Assembly: GCA_001683735.1 (NCBI GenBank)
Contig: LUGG01000018.1
Location: 434,001-498,000, forward strand
Direction: 5' to 3'
Source: Grifola frondosa
Taxonomy: Eukaryota; Basidiomycota; Agaricomycetes; Polyporales; Grifolaceae
Length of the DNA: 64,000 nucleotides
Positions 10,915-23,272 of this stretch are shown piece after piece. Both the position numbers and the translations under genes were made by a program. The notes under the pieces were generated by a model that saw only the letters and a list, made by a program, of their open reading frames with translations, did not search any database and had not been told where the DNA came from. How positions within the stretch are numbered: the first letter of the stretch is position 1; every line of letters begins with the position of its first letter.

Positions 10915-13900
10915 TCACGCAGCAACGTCCTCCAGCCTCGACATGTTCAGCGCCCCGCGCCCGAACCCCGCCGCCAGCGCCCCGAACCCGCCCTCGCGCA
11001 CCTCTGCGACGAACAGCCCATGCTGCTCCGCCAGCCGCTCATTGTTCCGCCGTATCTCGCGCACCAGCCCATGTGCCCGCGCGCAATTCGGACACTCCGT
11101 TTCGTGCTCCGCTACACACCTGTCCACGGGTCCAGGGCCAATCGCACAAATGTCGAGGGCCACCAGAAGCACCAGCACGGGCAGAAGCAGCGCGCGTGAG
11201 ACCCCGACAGAAGCAGCACCAGCAAACAAAGACACCGAGAAAGAAAAAGTCATCAGCACACAGTGCAGATAACGCGCGACAGAGACACGCAACCGTTGGT
11301 GGAAGCTGTGGTTGCACATAAAGTGCACGCTCGGCAGGTCCAGCTGGCCCTGGCACGCCGCACACTGCGTGACGTGGAACACGCGCGCCCGATCCGGATC
11401 GGACAGCTCCTCGACCTGCCTCAGCTTCGCCTCGGTCTCCCCCCGGTACGAGCCAATCAGCTCCTCGTCCTGCACACCGCCATCAGCCCAATCCCCGCGC
11501 GGGAGCACAACGAATATACGCACCGTCGAGACCGCCTCACGCGCCTGCCGGATCCGCGCCATCAGCCACTCCTTCACCAGCCCGACGCTCGCGACGTCGT
11601 TCCGGCTCAGCACCTGCACGACCCCCAGCGGCGGCATGATCTTCTCCGCGTCCACCACCCTCAATATCTCCCGCACGTCCTCCGTATGCCGCGTCAGCAG
11701 CTCCGCGCTCGACGTCAGGAACCGCAACACCAGCGTGTACAGCTGCGGGCGCTCCGCGCCATACAGCCCGAGGCGGCGCACGACCTCCGCGCTCGCACCC
11801 GCGTCCCCGCCCGCGTGCCGGTCCATGAAGAACCGCAGCACGTCCTCGTGCATGCCCATGCGCTCCCATAGCAGCACGAGCCCGTCCGTGAACCCGCGCG
11901 TCGAGCATAGGATCAGCGCGTGCGTCGGGTCGTACGGCAGCGCCGCGCTCTCCAGCACCGCAAGCGCCTTCGCCGGCGTGTGCGCGAGGTACAGCTCCAG
12001 CAGCGTGTTCCACACTGCCGCCTGCTCGCGCCGCTCCACCTGCTCGTCCGCGAGCGGGTCCGTCTCCACGACCGCCGCAGCTGCAGCTGCCGCGTCGACG
12101 CTCTGCCCCACCGTCGCAAGGCGACCGTCTCGAGGAAGCGCACGAAGTAGTCCATGTGGTCGATAAAGTGCGCAAAGTACAGCCGCGGCGAGGGCCGCTT
12201 CACGCTGTGCGTGTGCGCCTTCGCAGGCGCGGGCGTGGGCGGCGGCGGCGGCGTGGACGTGCGCGACACGTCGTGCAGCGACTCGCGCCGGGCTATCGCG
12301 TCGCCGGGCTTCACCGTCGTCATCGACGCAGATGACGGCGGCGCGGTGTCTGATGATTGAGACACGGTAGGTGCAGGGGCTCGGTTCAGGGCGAGGTATG
12401 CGAGGTAGGAGGGCCCGAGGGCGGACTGCCTAGCTGGCGCTGCTATCGTCTCTGTGTCGTCGGTCTCGATCGAGAGCGGCGCGAGGCTCGTGCAGATGTC
12501 GATGAGCAGCTGCGTCGTCTCCTCCGGGAGGTTATCCAGCATCGCACGGCCGTAGCGCGCGAGGTTGCTCTCAGCCTGTATAATATCCAATATCCAAATT
12601 CAATAATCCAGCTTCGCGGACGGAGCGCGGAGCAGCACGCACCGCTTCCGCGCCGAGTCTCCGCAGGTACGTCAGCGCGTCCTTGTAGTTCGCCGCGTCC
12701 TCGATCTGTATGCGCAGGTAGTCTTCGTGGCGCTCGTACTTTTTTGCGAGGTACGACGCGTGCTCGAAGTAGCCCGCCTGGCGGCACACGCGGATCGCGG
12801 TGTCCAGGTCGAACGGCAGCTCGTCCTTCTCGCCGTCCGCGGACGCGCGCCGCGCCTCGCGCTTGATGAAGCTGTCCAGGCGCGCGACGTCCTTCAGCTT
12901 CGTGTATGTGTTCAGTAGCAGCGTCGTGTGGTCCGAGTTCGCGAGGCCCAGCGCGTGCAACTCTTGCAGGTACGTCACGAGGTTATGTATCCGCTGCGCG
13001 TCCAGGAACTATCATACAGATGTTATCACACTGCATAATAACAATAATAATAATAAACAGTTGTGCTGACCTTACGAATGACGTAGCTGGGCTGTATGTG
13101 CCCTATAGTCTTCACAAACTGCTGCATCGCGCCGTCATAATCGCCCTTCGAATACAGGTGGTCGCCATACTGCCGGTGGATATCCGCGATGCTCGAGTCG
13201 TCGAGCCGCTGCGTCTCCGCGATGTTCAGAGCCAGCACGTACAGCGACCTGCGATACAGCATCTCCAGCTTCGCCGACGTCGGCTTCTCCTCCAACGTCA
13301 GTAACTACCATACACGATCAGTCAGCCAGGCACGACGACAGCATGTGAGTGCCCGCACCTTGCCGTCGTTGGACAGGACGTATATCTGGCCCCACGCCGA
13401 GAACACATCGCGCACGCCCTCGGTGGGCGTCCCGAGTACGCGACGAACTTGTTCTCGAGGTCGAACACGGCCACCTTCGTGATGTCCGTCCCGCGGGGCT
13501 GCCCGCCTTCGCTGCGAAGTTGCGGACGGTTGCGGACGACGCGGAGGCGGACGGCGTGATTGGCGGGGAGACGAGCACGACGTAGTTGCGGTGTGTGTGT
13601 GCCATGGATTTCGGACCTGCATGTATGTTTTAGAAAGAAAGTGGACAGGATAGATCTCGTGTGCACTCGCCTTCATACGCGTAACATGCGCCGCGAGCCT
13701 CGATGCCGCAATATAGATCGCTTCGTCTTTCGCGACCACCATGTCCTTCGCGTGCCAGTCCATTGTCGCGCATCCGAGCCCGCAGGCCCACCTCATCGAC
13801 GACAGTAGCGCGCCGCCGCTTCCCTTCCCTGACGCCTGATAGGACAGCACGCGGTTAGTCGTGACAATGAAGAGATACACGTTCGGATTCTCGTCGCTTG

Positions 13901-14722
13901 GTTCTTTGAATCCCAAACCTGTGATGGGCTCCGTGGGGGATTCGTGGATGACGCGCGGTTTGGGGAGAGTGGTCAGGGAGCCGGAGCCGGAGAATATTGA
14001 CTGGTCGAGGTGGCGGTATAGTAGGACCGTCCCGTCGCCCAGCCCGACGGCGAAGTAGGAGAGAGCCGCAGATAACGCAATTGTAGAAACCTGCAGGAGA
14101 TATATTTAAAAGCATGATAGAGTTGGAGGTAATCATGGGCGACTCACTGGGTGAGGACGATTACCGCTTTGGACCTTCGTAGACCGCATTAGCATCGGTG
14201 CGCCAGTCTTCTTGTCCGGGTGCTCAAGGTCCCAAACTTTGAGAAGGGGGTGTCTTGCAGAATCTTCTTCCTGCGCACCCAATCGTTTATTTATTCTCTC
14301 TGTACACCAAAAGCTTTGATACGCACCCCGAGAGTCACTAAGATGCCTTTGCCCTCCGCCATATGTGTGACCCGTCCACCGACATGAGCAATCCAACTCT
14401 TCACCATCTGGAAGTCACGGTCGAGCAGAAACACGCTTCCATGGATGTCAGCGACGATAGGGCCAGCGGAGGAAGACAGGATCGTCGATATTTCTGGAGT
14501 TTTCTACGTGAATCAGTCAAGCTCGTATGCGGTGCGAAAGGTGGTCACTACGATACCTGGAATATCTCGGGGGAGCTTGCGAGGTCGTGAATGTCCTTCA
14601 CTGGGACAGCTTCAAAGAATGGGAATTGCCGCCACTGGAAGGAGGCTTAGGTAGATGTGCGCGCGAGATGGGTGTGCACTCACTGCTGGGGCTGCTGCAG
14701 CTGCAGCTGACTGGGCAGCCAT
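10915..14722 (-). CDS. VPS11: Vacuolar protein sorting subunit Vps11 (HOPS/CORVET)
   Basis: Core subunit of the HOPS and CORVET tethering complexes in endosome/vacuole fusion. Eleven exons: 14722-14684, 14634-14557, 14503-14327, 14270-14148, 14090-13667, 13616-13359, 13304-13071, 13008-12643, 12575-11524, 11469-11294, 11119-10915. The N-terminus (WRQFPFFEAVPVKD) and beta-propeller part (GACYAYEG, HTHRNYVVLVSPP, TDITKVAVFDLENKFVAYSG) precede the alpha-solenoid (GDHLYSKGDYDGAMQQFVKT, NSDHTTLLLNTYTKLKDVAR) and a C-terminal RING-H2 (CAACQ, HFMCNHSFHQRC, CPNC). Frame breaks near 13711, 13595, 13491, 13432 and 12107 each sit in a short repeat; with them repaired the exons total 1046 codons, normal for the family. 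I read them as sequence errors. It ends 1.2 kb before SKN7. Confidence 0.93.
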
Positions 14723-14801
14723 AGTAGTAGCTAAGGATGTATAATTTCAATACACGCGTTACACGGATGGATATTAGCGCGACCGTTAGTTGAGAGATTA
14801 G

Positions 14802-15050
14802 ATGGAAGGCTGCCAAGCCTCGGGGATCAAGAGAATAACTTCAGCGTTGGCTCAATTCCGCGTCGGACGAATCTCTCAGTATGATGCAGATGAAGTCTCC
14901 AAGGAATTCACGTCGTGGACAAGTCGTGAAGTTATGGACGTCCCCGCTGACGTTGACGAGAACAAGTTCGAACTCACCGTGTATTTACTAGCTACTTACC
15001 AGGTTAGTAGCGTGTTCGAACTCCGAAAGCAGCATTTCAAGGGAACGTAA
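14802..15050 (+). CDS. Possible small hypothetical ORF
   Basis: A plus-strand frame of 82 codons (MEGCQASGIKRITSALAQFR..) starts 80 bases from the divergent VPS11 start. The stretch SQYDADEVSKEFTSWTSREV and DVPADVDENKFELTVYLLA reads like a hydrophilic protein, and a GTTAGT donor follows TYQ. No family is recognised and no downstream exon was found. It could also be the 5' leader region of ATP18. Confidence 0.25.
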   Translation: MEGCQASGIKRITSALAQFRVGRISQYDADEVSKEFTSWTSREVMDVPADVDENKFELTVYLLATYQVSSVFELRKQHFKGT

Positions 15051-15226
15051 TGGACTGTGTTATTGATTCTGTAGGCGCCCTTGAGCTCCCGAGACGCTCC
15101 GTCATTTTCTCTCTGCACTCATTCCGTCCACAAACACCCTCTCTCGGTAAGTCATCTAATACACGACTATCATTCCCTGCTTGGAGTTCTGACTCTCTTG
15201 CAATCTTTTTAGACTTACAACACGAA

Positions 15227-15524
15227 ATGAGCTTCCTGGGACTTCGCAAGTGGCCGACTCCCGCACGTCTAACAGTTGCTCCATCGGCCGTCCCATCCTG
15301 ACAACTTCTGCTCTACAGGTGGCCAAGCCTCTTTGGCCTTTTGTCACGGCGAGTCTGTTGACCTTCTACTTGGTATCGAAGGCTCAGGATATGGGTGTCA
15401 AGTGTAAGTGATTCCCCGCGTACCCGTCACGCATACCTGACATCGCGTTCGAATAGCGGAGACCTACCGTAACGATCCCCGCAACCCGTACGCGGCGCAG
15501 ATCGCAAAGCAGTCGCACCATTAG
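15227..15524 (+). CDS. ATP18: F1Fo-ATP synthase subunit i/j (Atp18)
   Basis: Small inner-membrane subunit of the mitochondrial ATP synthase. Exons: 15227-15274, 15319-15403, 15457-15524. The protein (about 66 residues) reads MSFLGLRKWPTP.. then AKPLWPFVTASLLTFYLVSK, a single membrane helix, and ends with SETYRNDPRNPYAAQIAKQ. The KWPTP start, the helix and the (Y)RNDPRNP tail are typical of the family. The first intron is short (44 nt, GTTGCT..CTACAG); if the donor is different or a base is missing, residues 14-16 (RLT) would change. A 5' UTR intron is likely, GTAAGT at 15147 to TTTTAG at 15212. Confidence 0.85.
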
Positions 15525-16526
15525 AAAATCTTGCTGTACCATGCACGCAGTAGAACGATACATTGCTAGTCAATTAGGCGACTGCGACTTTCACGTGTTG
15601 GATCGTGTTGAGCTTTTGCCGGTACGAACATGCCATACGTATGCATCTGTGGGTGTTTGAATGCTGTGCTGGATCTTGGACTCTGTCCTGCTGCTGTTCG
15701 TACGTGTTCATCCGCAGCTGCCTTAGCTGCTCGGCACTGCAGTGTCCGCTGCTAAAAGCATCTATGGAGAGGGCAATATTGGCTACTCGGAGATGATATC
15801 TTCCGACAGACTAATGTTGCACGCGTGTCGCGCTCACAATACGCATCCCCTCTGGTGCTGCTCTAGGGGTCGCGCACAAAACAGTGATGATAGAGTGTAG
15901 CCCGACAGGCACCTCATTCGTTCATCCGGTTCATCGTACAGATTTCCAAAAACGCTTTTAACATCACAGTCCACTCGTCTCTAAGATCAAAGAAGCTGTG
16001 GCGTAGCACTGTTTTCGCACTAGTGCGTCTGCGGTTGATTTGATTGCTGCACTGAATTTTGGGCTGTGCAGGTGCTAACTTGCGTGAGGTTCATAACGTA
16101 TACGCATGCCTTCAGTGCTGTATTAACGTTTCCGCTTCCGACGGCGGAGTGTCTTCGGACTTTTGAAAGTAGTGTAACGCTACTTAGGTGCGCTCCGCGT
16201 TGGACAGCATGTTGTGCGTAATCGTATCGCGCTCACAATTGCAACGCCTTTGACGTGTGTCATTCAGGGACGATGGTGCGCAGTGATATGGCGGTCTAGT
16301 TAACCCGACGACTGACTTTTCGACTCATTGATGTACTCGTGGAGAAAGACCATTCGAGCGGACTGATGCCGCCCCAAAGGCGCTGTAACATGGCGCCTTC
16401 ACGTTAGTGCAGATCGTGGCATAGCTTAGCGAGTAGCATGCGTCATGATGGCGCCCCTATCGGATGGGTTGATATAAAGCGGACAACATGAACCTTGAAT
16501 CTTATCATACTCTCAGTACTTTCAAC
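15525..16526. other. Intergenic 1.0 kb with one arm of a direct repeat
   Basis: No coding sequence. It contains the copy of a roughly 90 bp segment (15914-16003) that returns behind the next gene (17607-17706). The right end is the promoter of the gene at 16527. Confidence 0.4.
15914..16003 (+). repeat. Direct repeat, copy 1
   Basis: Shares ordered blocks with 17607-17706: TTCAT..TC.G.TTAATCGTAC-type sequence, TTTCCAAAAAC, CATCACAG, TCCACTC.TCTCT.AG and CTGTGGC. The two copies diverge by substitutions and small gaps and lie in the same orientation on each side of the NAD(P)-binding protein gene. Confidence 0.55.
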
Positions 16527-17470
16527 ATGAAAGCTTTTGTCCTTGGAGGTTCGCGAAATATCGGCTACTACGCCGCTATTAGGCTGCTCAGTGAGTAACT
16601 CTGTGTCGTCGCGCTGTTCGCATTCTAAATGTTGGAACTTTGCAGACCAAGGAGCAACTGTTACTTTTCTCCTCAGATATCCTTCGGTCTTTGACCAAGA
16701 TGCTACGATCCAGAAGTTCGTCAAGGATGGGAAAGCACGGCTTGTTAAAGGCGACGCACTGAATGCGGAAGACGTTGCCCGCGGATGGGAAGAAGCGCGT
16801 AAAGGGGACGACAATTCCGTAGATCTCGTGCTCTTCACAGTTGGTAAGTTCCCCATGTATCTTCGTCTTGGTCATCTCGCTGAACTCTTGGCTACCAGGT
16901 TCGCGACAAAGGAAAATTCACCTCACGAAGGGCGCCATAATTGATACACCCGACCTCTGCACCAAGTCGCTCGTAAATGTTCTGAGTACTACCCCCGCCG
17001 ACCTCCGCACGCCATCATCATTGCCGCGATTCATCACGATATCCTCCATCGGCGTTACACGCGCGTCACACGAGAAACTCCCTTTTCTGCTCAAGCCCCT
17101 CTATGCCTTCCTCCTCCGTGAACCTCATGCCGACAAACTCGGCGCCGAGCGTGTCGCCGCGCACGTTGCGGGATGGGACTGGCGCGACGAGGAGCCCAGC
17201 ACGGAGGTCTTGGGTGCGGGCTGGCAGAGTCAGGCCGGGCTCCCGGAGCAGGGACAGTTTAAACGCTTCCTCGTGGTCAGACCTGCGATGCTGACAAGCG
17301 GAGAATGCAAAGCAGACAATGCTGGAGATAAGGCACCGTATAGGGTTAGTGAGGAAGATATCTGTAATGGATACACGGTTTCCAGGCAAGATGTTGCGCA
17401 TTTTGTGGTGGAAGATGCCTTGCGGAACTGGGATCGGTGGGAGGGGAAACGTGTGAATATCGTTTATTGA
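16527..17470 (+). CDS. NAD(P)-binding Rossmann-fold protein (NmrA/epimerase-like)
   Basis: Exons 16527-16590, 16646-16843 and 16899-17470 give 277 residues without a frame break. The N-terminus MKAFVLGGSRNIGYYAAIRL carries the glycine-rich nucleotide-binding turn (GGSRNIG) of an atypical short-chain dehydrogenase; QGATVTFLLRYPSVF follows as the second beta strand where the adenine ribose is bound. Later are the strand LVLFTVG, FITISSIGVTRAS (strand with catalytic-region Ser) and a C-terminal VSRQDVAHFVVEDALRNWDR. There is no clear YxxxK, so the NmrA/NAD-dependent epimerase group is more likely than a classical SDR. Substrate unknown. Flanked by the direct repeat 15914-16003 / 17607-17706. Confidence 0.8.
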
Positions 17471-17606
17471 CATCTTTTTCACGTTCGTGGTACGTTTACT
17501 TTCTTCATGAAATATCTTAGTGTCACCAGGAGCATGGGGTCACCCGATGCACAGGTTTATTGGTGTCCATGGTGGTACAGGATAGCGCATAGTGTGTAGG
17601 CCCATA

Positions 17607-17706
17607 TGTACTTCATTTGTTGATCTGATTAATCGTACAAGTTTCCAAAAACTTTATCATCAGCATCACAGAAGAAATCCACTCATCTCTGAGGACTGTG
17701 GCACAG
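17607..17706 (+). repeat. Direct repeat, copy 2
   Basis: Second copy of the segment at 15914-16003, just downstream of the NAD(P)-binding gene. It probably marks an old tandem duplication or an ancient element. Confidence 0.55.
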
Positions 17707-17856
17707 CTACGAATTCCGTATCCCTGAGGCCGCAAAAAAGACATAGCCAGTTGTTCCGTACCAACACAGGAGAAAGCTGGCCAGCGTTGTATATTACCGA
17801 GGAATCTGGACGTTCAACCAGTCAGATACGCGCTATGACATACCGTCAACCCCACC

Positions 17857-19974
17857 TTAGTCGATCTCTGAATCATCGAATATAGCTGCAAACTCAGGAT
17901 CATTCCTCATCTCGTTGAACCTCTCAAGCAGCCATCTCAGGTACTCTCTATCTTCCAAAGTAATTAAAGGAAGTTGTGTGCGAGACTGGCGTCGGTTGTC
18001 CACAATTTCGCTTCGCACATCTGGGGTCCAGAACGGGCACAACGCGAGGGTTATAACACCCTCCGTTCTGAGCAACCTTGACGAAATAAGGGTGTAGCGG
18101 TCAGGATGCTCTCTAGCCTTCTTGATGAGTGCAGCGAAACGGGCGGCACTGTTCTCCGAAGTCGGGGAGGCCGAGGCTCCTCGTCAAATTCTTTCCAGCG
18201 CTGCAATGAGAAGGCAGGCGGGATCTCGGTGTAATCAATGCAGACCACTAGGCTTTCGTCGAGAGTATCGGTATATTCCCGCTTGGCACGGTTATGCAGG
18301 ATTGAAATGTGGGCCCTGATATCCATGACGGCCAAATCATGGAAGAACGCGCTGTCGCGAGGCGAAATAGGCGCGGATTTTCCCTCTGGCGAATAGAAGT
18401 GAGAGATCGGTGCACTCATCATATGTTCAACGTACCAGTTCGCTCGCGTTGCTTGAGCTTGCACATTTTCTTGTGATCCCCCTCTTTCCACGCGGCCACT
18501 TGACATTCCTGGGATGTCAGCAATCATATATGACTGATGACGAGTCCTTGCACAAACCTTCGAGCAGTAAAATGTGGACAGACAACCTCCACATCGGCGT
18601 ACTTGGTCTTCCTTGGTGCCGACTTTTAGGCACTAGATAGCAACCAAAGTCAGCCAAGGGACCTCGAGCGGACTGAAATATTTCACCTTCACGTTGTCGC
18701 ATGGGAAGCGCTTCCTAATAAAGCTGTTCACCGTTTGAACGATCGTGTATCTCATTTGAGCGAATCCATAGAATTCACGCCAGACGGTTTTCGCGACGCT
18801 AGCATTCACCAGATCCTTCTGCGTCCCACGATCGATCTTCACCAAATTCGTATGCACAGCTTCAATAACAGAGCGGAAAATGAGGTTGCGCATAACTCTC
18901 AACCCCACCACATCCGTCACCATCTTGAGGTCCCTAGCGTCCAACCTCGAAAATTGCGGGCTGCAGTCACAGAATGCCTGCAAGAGCCCTGCTGTGACTG
19001 ACTGCATAACCCAGGTCCCTGTATCGGTAGATTCGAGACAGTTGTACAGATATACGAACGCCGACACCATGGGTTCCATATAGACCATGTCGTGCACGAG
19101 ATTCGAGATTTTGACCAGTACATTTGTAGCCACGGATATCGCACCCGCCCCAAGGAGGGCGCGACGCAGCGGATGGTCCCTTTGACGCGAGAGGGAGTTG
19201 AAAACATCTAGGCACGCAGCGAGGTATGCAGCAGGGATCTGGGGGGCTTCTAACGAATTTGTTACACGCGAAACAGCGAGTTTTGCTATTTTGCTTGCAT
19301 CTCCTCCTGCCGTTCGAACTACCCTATCCAGCCTGTCGGAGGGCGCATTCTCGAGCATATTATGGAGCAAGATGATTCCCGGGGGATGTCCGGAGACTGA
19401 TTGTAATGGGCCATCCGGCTCTTCAAGCCATATCCGTGTAGCAAGTTCGATACTCCCAGGAGTGTCCAGCATGATGTCTCGGATTGCGACTTGTTGTTTA
19501 ATGAAGAACCAGCAGCCAACCATAGCGACGAGTGCACTCGACCTCTCTGGGTCATTCTTCTCCGCTCGTTCTATCCGGGAAGCGAAGAGGTACGCGCTCC
19601 ACTTGTAAATACCTTGCCACGCATCCCGAATACGCGGCGTGTGCTGCCCATTAGCACCCAAATACGGTCCGATCTTACTCAACCCGATCATCGAAAAGTT
19701 TGCTAGAACAGCGGCTGCTGAGATCTTTGGAGCAGAGAGATCTGGGACACGGCTCTCCTGCAGGTGAAGAAGAAATACCCCGAGGGCCTCCTGGGGATGT
19801 ATGAACTTTGGGTCCCATTCGTTGATCAAGATGATCATCTCGGGAAGAGACCCTTTTCGAGCGGCTCGTATAATCTACAGACAGATTTGGTGAATGCAGA
19901 TAAGATCACACAAGACATGGGCGTTTATATGAACGCTTACGCTCTGTGGATTCTGCGATATTTTGCGTGAGCAT
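17857..19974 (-). CDS. MYND-type zinc finger protein
   Basis: Typical basidiomycete MYND protein: a long helical N-terminal part, then the finger. The main exon (to 18637) begins RAARKGSLPEMIILINEWDP and runs through KFIHPQEALGVFLLHL to VKYFSPLEVPWLTLVA. The MYND finger spans the next exons: CLKV.., RRCGGCLSTFYCSK, then after an intron ECQVAAWKEGDHKKMC, giving the C-x2-C..C-x2-C..H..C pattern. Downstream are AFFHDLAVMDIRAHISIL, RFAALIKKAREHPDRYTLIS and a C-terminal LRWLLERFNEMRNDPEFAAI..DDSEID. One base appears missing near 18175 (WKEFDEE to SENSAARF). The first exon (ATG at 19974, MLTQNIAEST) is tentative. MYND domains bind proline-rich partners; the cellular role is unknown. Confidence 0.8.
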
Positions 19975-22184
19975 TGCGGCTGTCCATCAACACACACAAT
20001 CTTAAAATCCAACGCTTCTCAAAGGATGTTAATTTGTATGAAAGTGATCATTGATAGATACTGACCGAGTGACATGTGGCTGTTGTCGCGGGAGGAGGAG
20101 ATGGACTTGCGATAAAGTTTATGCTGGTCACATAGAACCGGTCGAAGTCACAAACTTGGTCGCACGATCACGCCCTGGTACGGTTGGACGTGAGCATCTG
20201 TGGTGTCATCGGCGGAAGTGAAATCGCTGTAGAGATATGATAGAACGTAAACCACCATTTACTTTGATATTCATATAATGGGGTTTGCGTAACAACCATG
20301 ACCTCTTTGAAGGCGGTGTGCACATATAACAGTAAGAAAGGATTGGCGGGTGAGTAAGGACGTAAACGGGGTTCAATGCACACTGAGCATTCCTACGCGG
20401 ACAATTGCCGAAGTGCATCGTTTTGGTGATGAATATTTCGCTCGGTTCGACCTGTTCGACTGTTAATACTCAGAATACAGGCACTAGCACAGGATGAACA
20501 ACATCACCTATATCGGTTTCCACTCGGTCTCGCGCTGTTCTAAATCCACTGATATGATGTATAATTACGGGAACTTAGTAAAGGATCGTGTTGAACCGTG
20601 TGGTGAAGTATCGAATGCTCCCAAGGCTGTGAAACATAAAAGTCAGAATATCCGCAGGAACTGAAGAATGACTCGAAAGCTGAGCATCTCGCTTTGAATA
20701 CAATGGAGATCAGTTGGGGCATGCGTGGATGTTCACAATTTTCATACAGTTGAATTCGAACGAATCTGTTTTGCGTCATCAACAGTAAGTCCGGTACACG
20801 GGATACTTGTGGTTGTGTATTCTCTATGCCTGCTAGTGATAAATCCTAATTATCGCTTCGCAATTTTTAGATAAAACAATGAAACAGAACTCACAACAAT
20901 AACACTAATATGATTTATGAGGCAAATAATTCAAGTTGACTTGTTGGCCCTCCATCCCTCAGAATCTGTTCCATAAGTACAATCGAGAAAGGTGAGTCTT
21001 GACGACGCAGCCCATGCAATGAGAATATCGCGCGAAAGGCGTTCCCTGGGGTAAATGGCCATGTAAAAACCATTTCTAAGCGTAATAAGCAACATTGTGG
21101 TCGAAAATTTGAAAAGTTTGAATGAGCATCGCAGGACGGTTGTGCCCCAAGTTCGAGATGAACGATTCAACGCGTCATCGCGCGAAGCTGGTATGGGTCG
21201 GGTTACCTCAGTAATTCGGCAACAGAACCCCTGCAATGACTACTCCAACTTGTTCAAGATAGAATTTTGTTCGGAAGCCGAGCCGAGTACAACATGCCTT
21301 AGTTGCCCCGCTGGCGCCACTACTGCAAACAACGATGAGCGTCGTCATGTCCACATCGGAAGTAGCAAGGGAGGCAGAGAGAACTGGCCACGTAATACTG
21401 AAACTTGAATATTAATCAAATGACTTTCCTGAGGCTCGCCGATGTGAAAACCGTGACCGCAAATGATCGGGTCGCGCCCACGCGCATTAAGTTTATCTCC
21501 GATTCAAAGTTTCTTGCCACAGTCTCTTCTCTCACCGTTTTCGCAAATATTGTTCAGAGTTCCCACTTCACTTCGCACTAGTACTTTTGTTTTATCTTGT
21601 CGCCATATTACTGCTATATTACTACCTCCCAGCATGGTCTAGCGTTACGAGAACCACTTCCCCCGCACGTAGCGCAATTGCCATGGGCGTATGTGACGCC
21701 ATGGAACATGTGGTACGTGGACTCAATACCTGTCTTTCGGCACCCGAGGCTATGCTTTTCACTCCACGGTTGTCGCAATCTGGCCATGGTAAAGCGTTAA
21801 TTGGATGTACTGCGCGCATGTGCTCATCTTCGTTTCTTCAGCGCGAAGCCGTCCGAATCTAAGAATAAGGCCCCGACCTCATTTAGATTGCATATCTCTA
21901 TATCCACTAGCAGCCAGGTCAATCTGACGACCTGAACTCGCTAGAATGGCAGTTCTAGCATAAACGGCAGTCTATGTCCAATTCCCTAAAACTTCCGTAC
22001 CCACGCAGTTGTGTCATTCTGATGCCTGGGAGCTTGGAGAGGTTTGATAAGAACCTACTTTTACTTAATACAAACATCAATTCCGTATAATTAGCTCTCA
22101 GATACGGTTCAGGTCTCTATCCCTTCCAACCACTTTCCCTCGTCTTCACATCTGCAGTCTGCACCAGTCCCTCGCAATTCGAGC
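19975..22184. other. Intergenic 2.2 kb, no gene seen
   Basis: AT-richer than the flanking genes, with only short frames. Nothing recognisable on either strand. The last few hundred bases should hold the GST promoter. Confidence 0.45.
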
Positions 22185-23088
22185 ATGACTGTCAAGCTCT
22201 ATGGTTTCCCGTTCTCAACCTGCACCCGCCGTGTTGCCCTCATCTTGAAGGAGAAGAACGTGCCTTTCGAAGTCATCTCCGTTGATCTCAGCAAGGGCGA
22301 GCAGAAGGCTGCGGACTTCGTTGCCAAGCAGCCGTTCGGCCAGGTGCCGTACATCGTTGAGGAAGATGGCTTCGCGCTCTTCGAAAGCCGAGCGATTGGG
22401 CGATATATCGCCACGAAGTACGCCGCACAGGGCGAGAAGATTTTACCTGACCCATCCGATTTGAAGGCCACAGCGCTCTTTGAACAGGCAGCGAGCATCG
22501 AGACGTCCAATTTTGATCCTTTCGCGAGCAGTGTCGCATACGAAAAAGTCATCAAAGTGTACGTCTCTGTTACGAATAATTCCGCTATATGACTGACCTA
22601 TTAAAGTAGGCGTTATGGTGGAGAGACAGACGTTAAACTGGTCGAAAGTCACCTGAACACTCTCAATGCGAAGCTTGATGCTTATGAGGTCATCCTCTCC
22701 AAGACGAAGTACCTCGCCGGCAATGTGGGTTGTTCAGCAGAGGGTGCATGAGTACGCAATCTGACATTGCAATTCGCATCTACGTTGTTGAGCAGTCGGT
22801 AACGCTCGCCGATTTGTTCCACTTGCCTTATGGTACAATGCTTGGAACTATCGGTATCGATCTGCTCACGGCAGAGAACAGACCTAATGTTGCAAGGTGC
22901 GCAGTCTACTTATCTCTCTGCGACATGCTCCCCGCTACGTATGCCCATCGGTGAATTGATTAAACCTCACTTGTCTCCTGTTACACGTCATTGCGGTCTT
23001 TGCTCATTGAGATGCATTTTCATTTAATAGATGGTGGAAGGATATCTCTTCTCGCCCATCCTGGCAGGCCGTCAAGGATCGCGCTTAG
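22185..23088 (+). CDS. Glutathione S-transferase, phi-like (GSTF)
   Basis: Exons 22185-22558, 22610-22724, 22796-22896, 23031-23088 give 215 residues with no frame break. The N-terminal thioredoxin fold reads MTVKLYGFPFSTCTRRVALI; the Ser-Thr-Cys there is the phi/Ure2p-like active-site region. It continues KQPFGQVPYIVEEDGFALFE (cis-Pro before YI) and SRAIGRYIATKY (GSH-binding Glu-Ser). The alpha-helical C-domain holds ETDVKLVESHLNTLNAKLDA, SVTLADLFHLPYG (the conserved Asp capping motif) and RWWKDISSRPSWQAVKDRA. Cytosolic conjugation of electrophiles; in wood-decay fungi such enzymes are expanded for detoxifying wood compounds. The exact substrate cannot be read from sequence. Confidence 0.92.
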
Positions 23089-23272
23089 AAATGCGGGCTG
23101 TCCTTGGTTTCCTGTATCAAAGTATGATCCCAGCTTGTCACTTGTAAAAACAAATCTCGAACGAGGTTCCTAAATTACATTGGCTCGTGACCAATCGCGC
23201 ATGTACTTGTGGACGCCAATCTGAAAAGCTATATTCAATCAATAAGCATGTACCCGAATTCATGCATTGTAT

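Noticed and set aside
11312..12166. 284-codon plus-strand Ser-rich frame
   Set aside because: Antisense to VPS11 exons 9-10, which match the family closely; the composition is an artefact of GC-rich codons.
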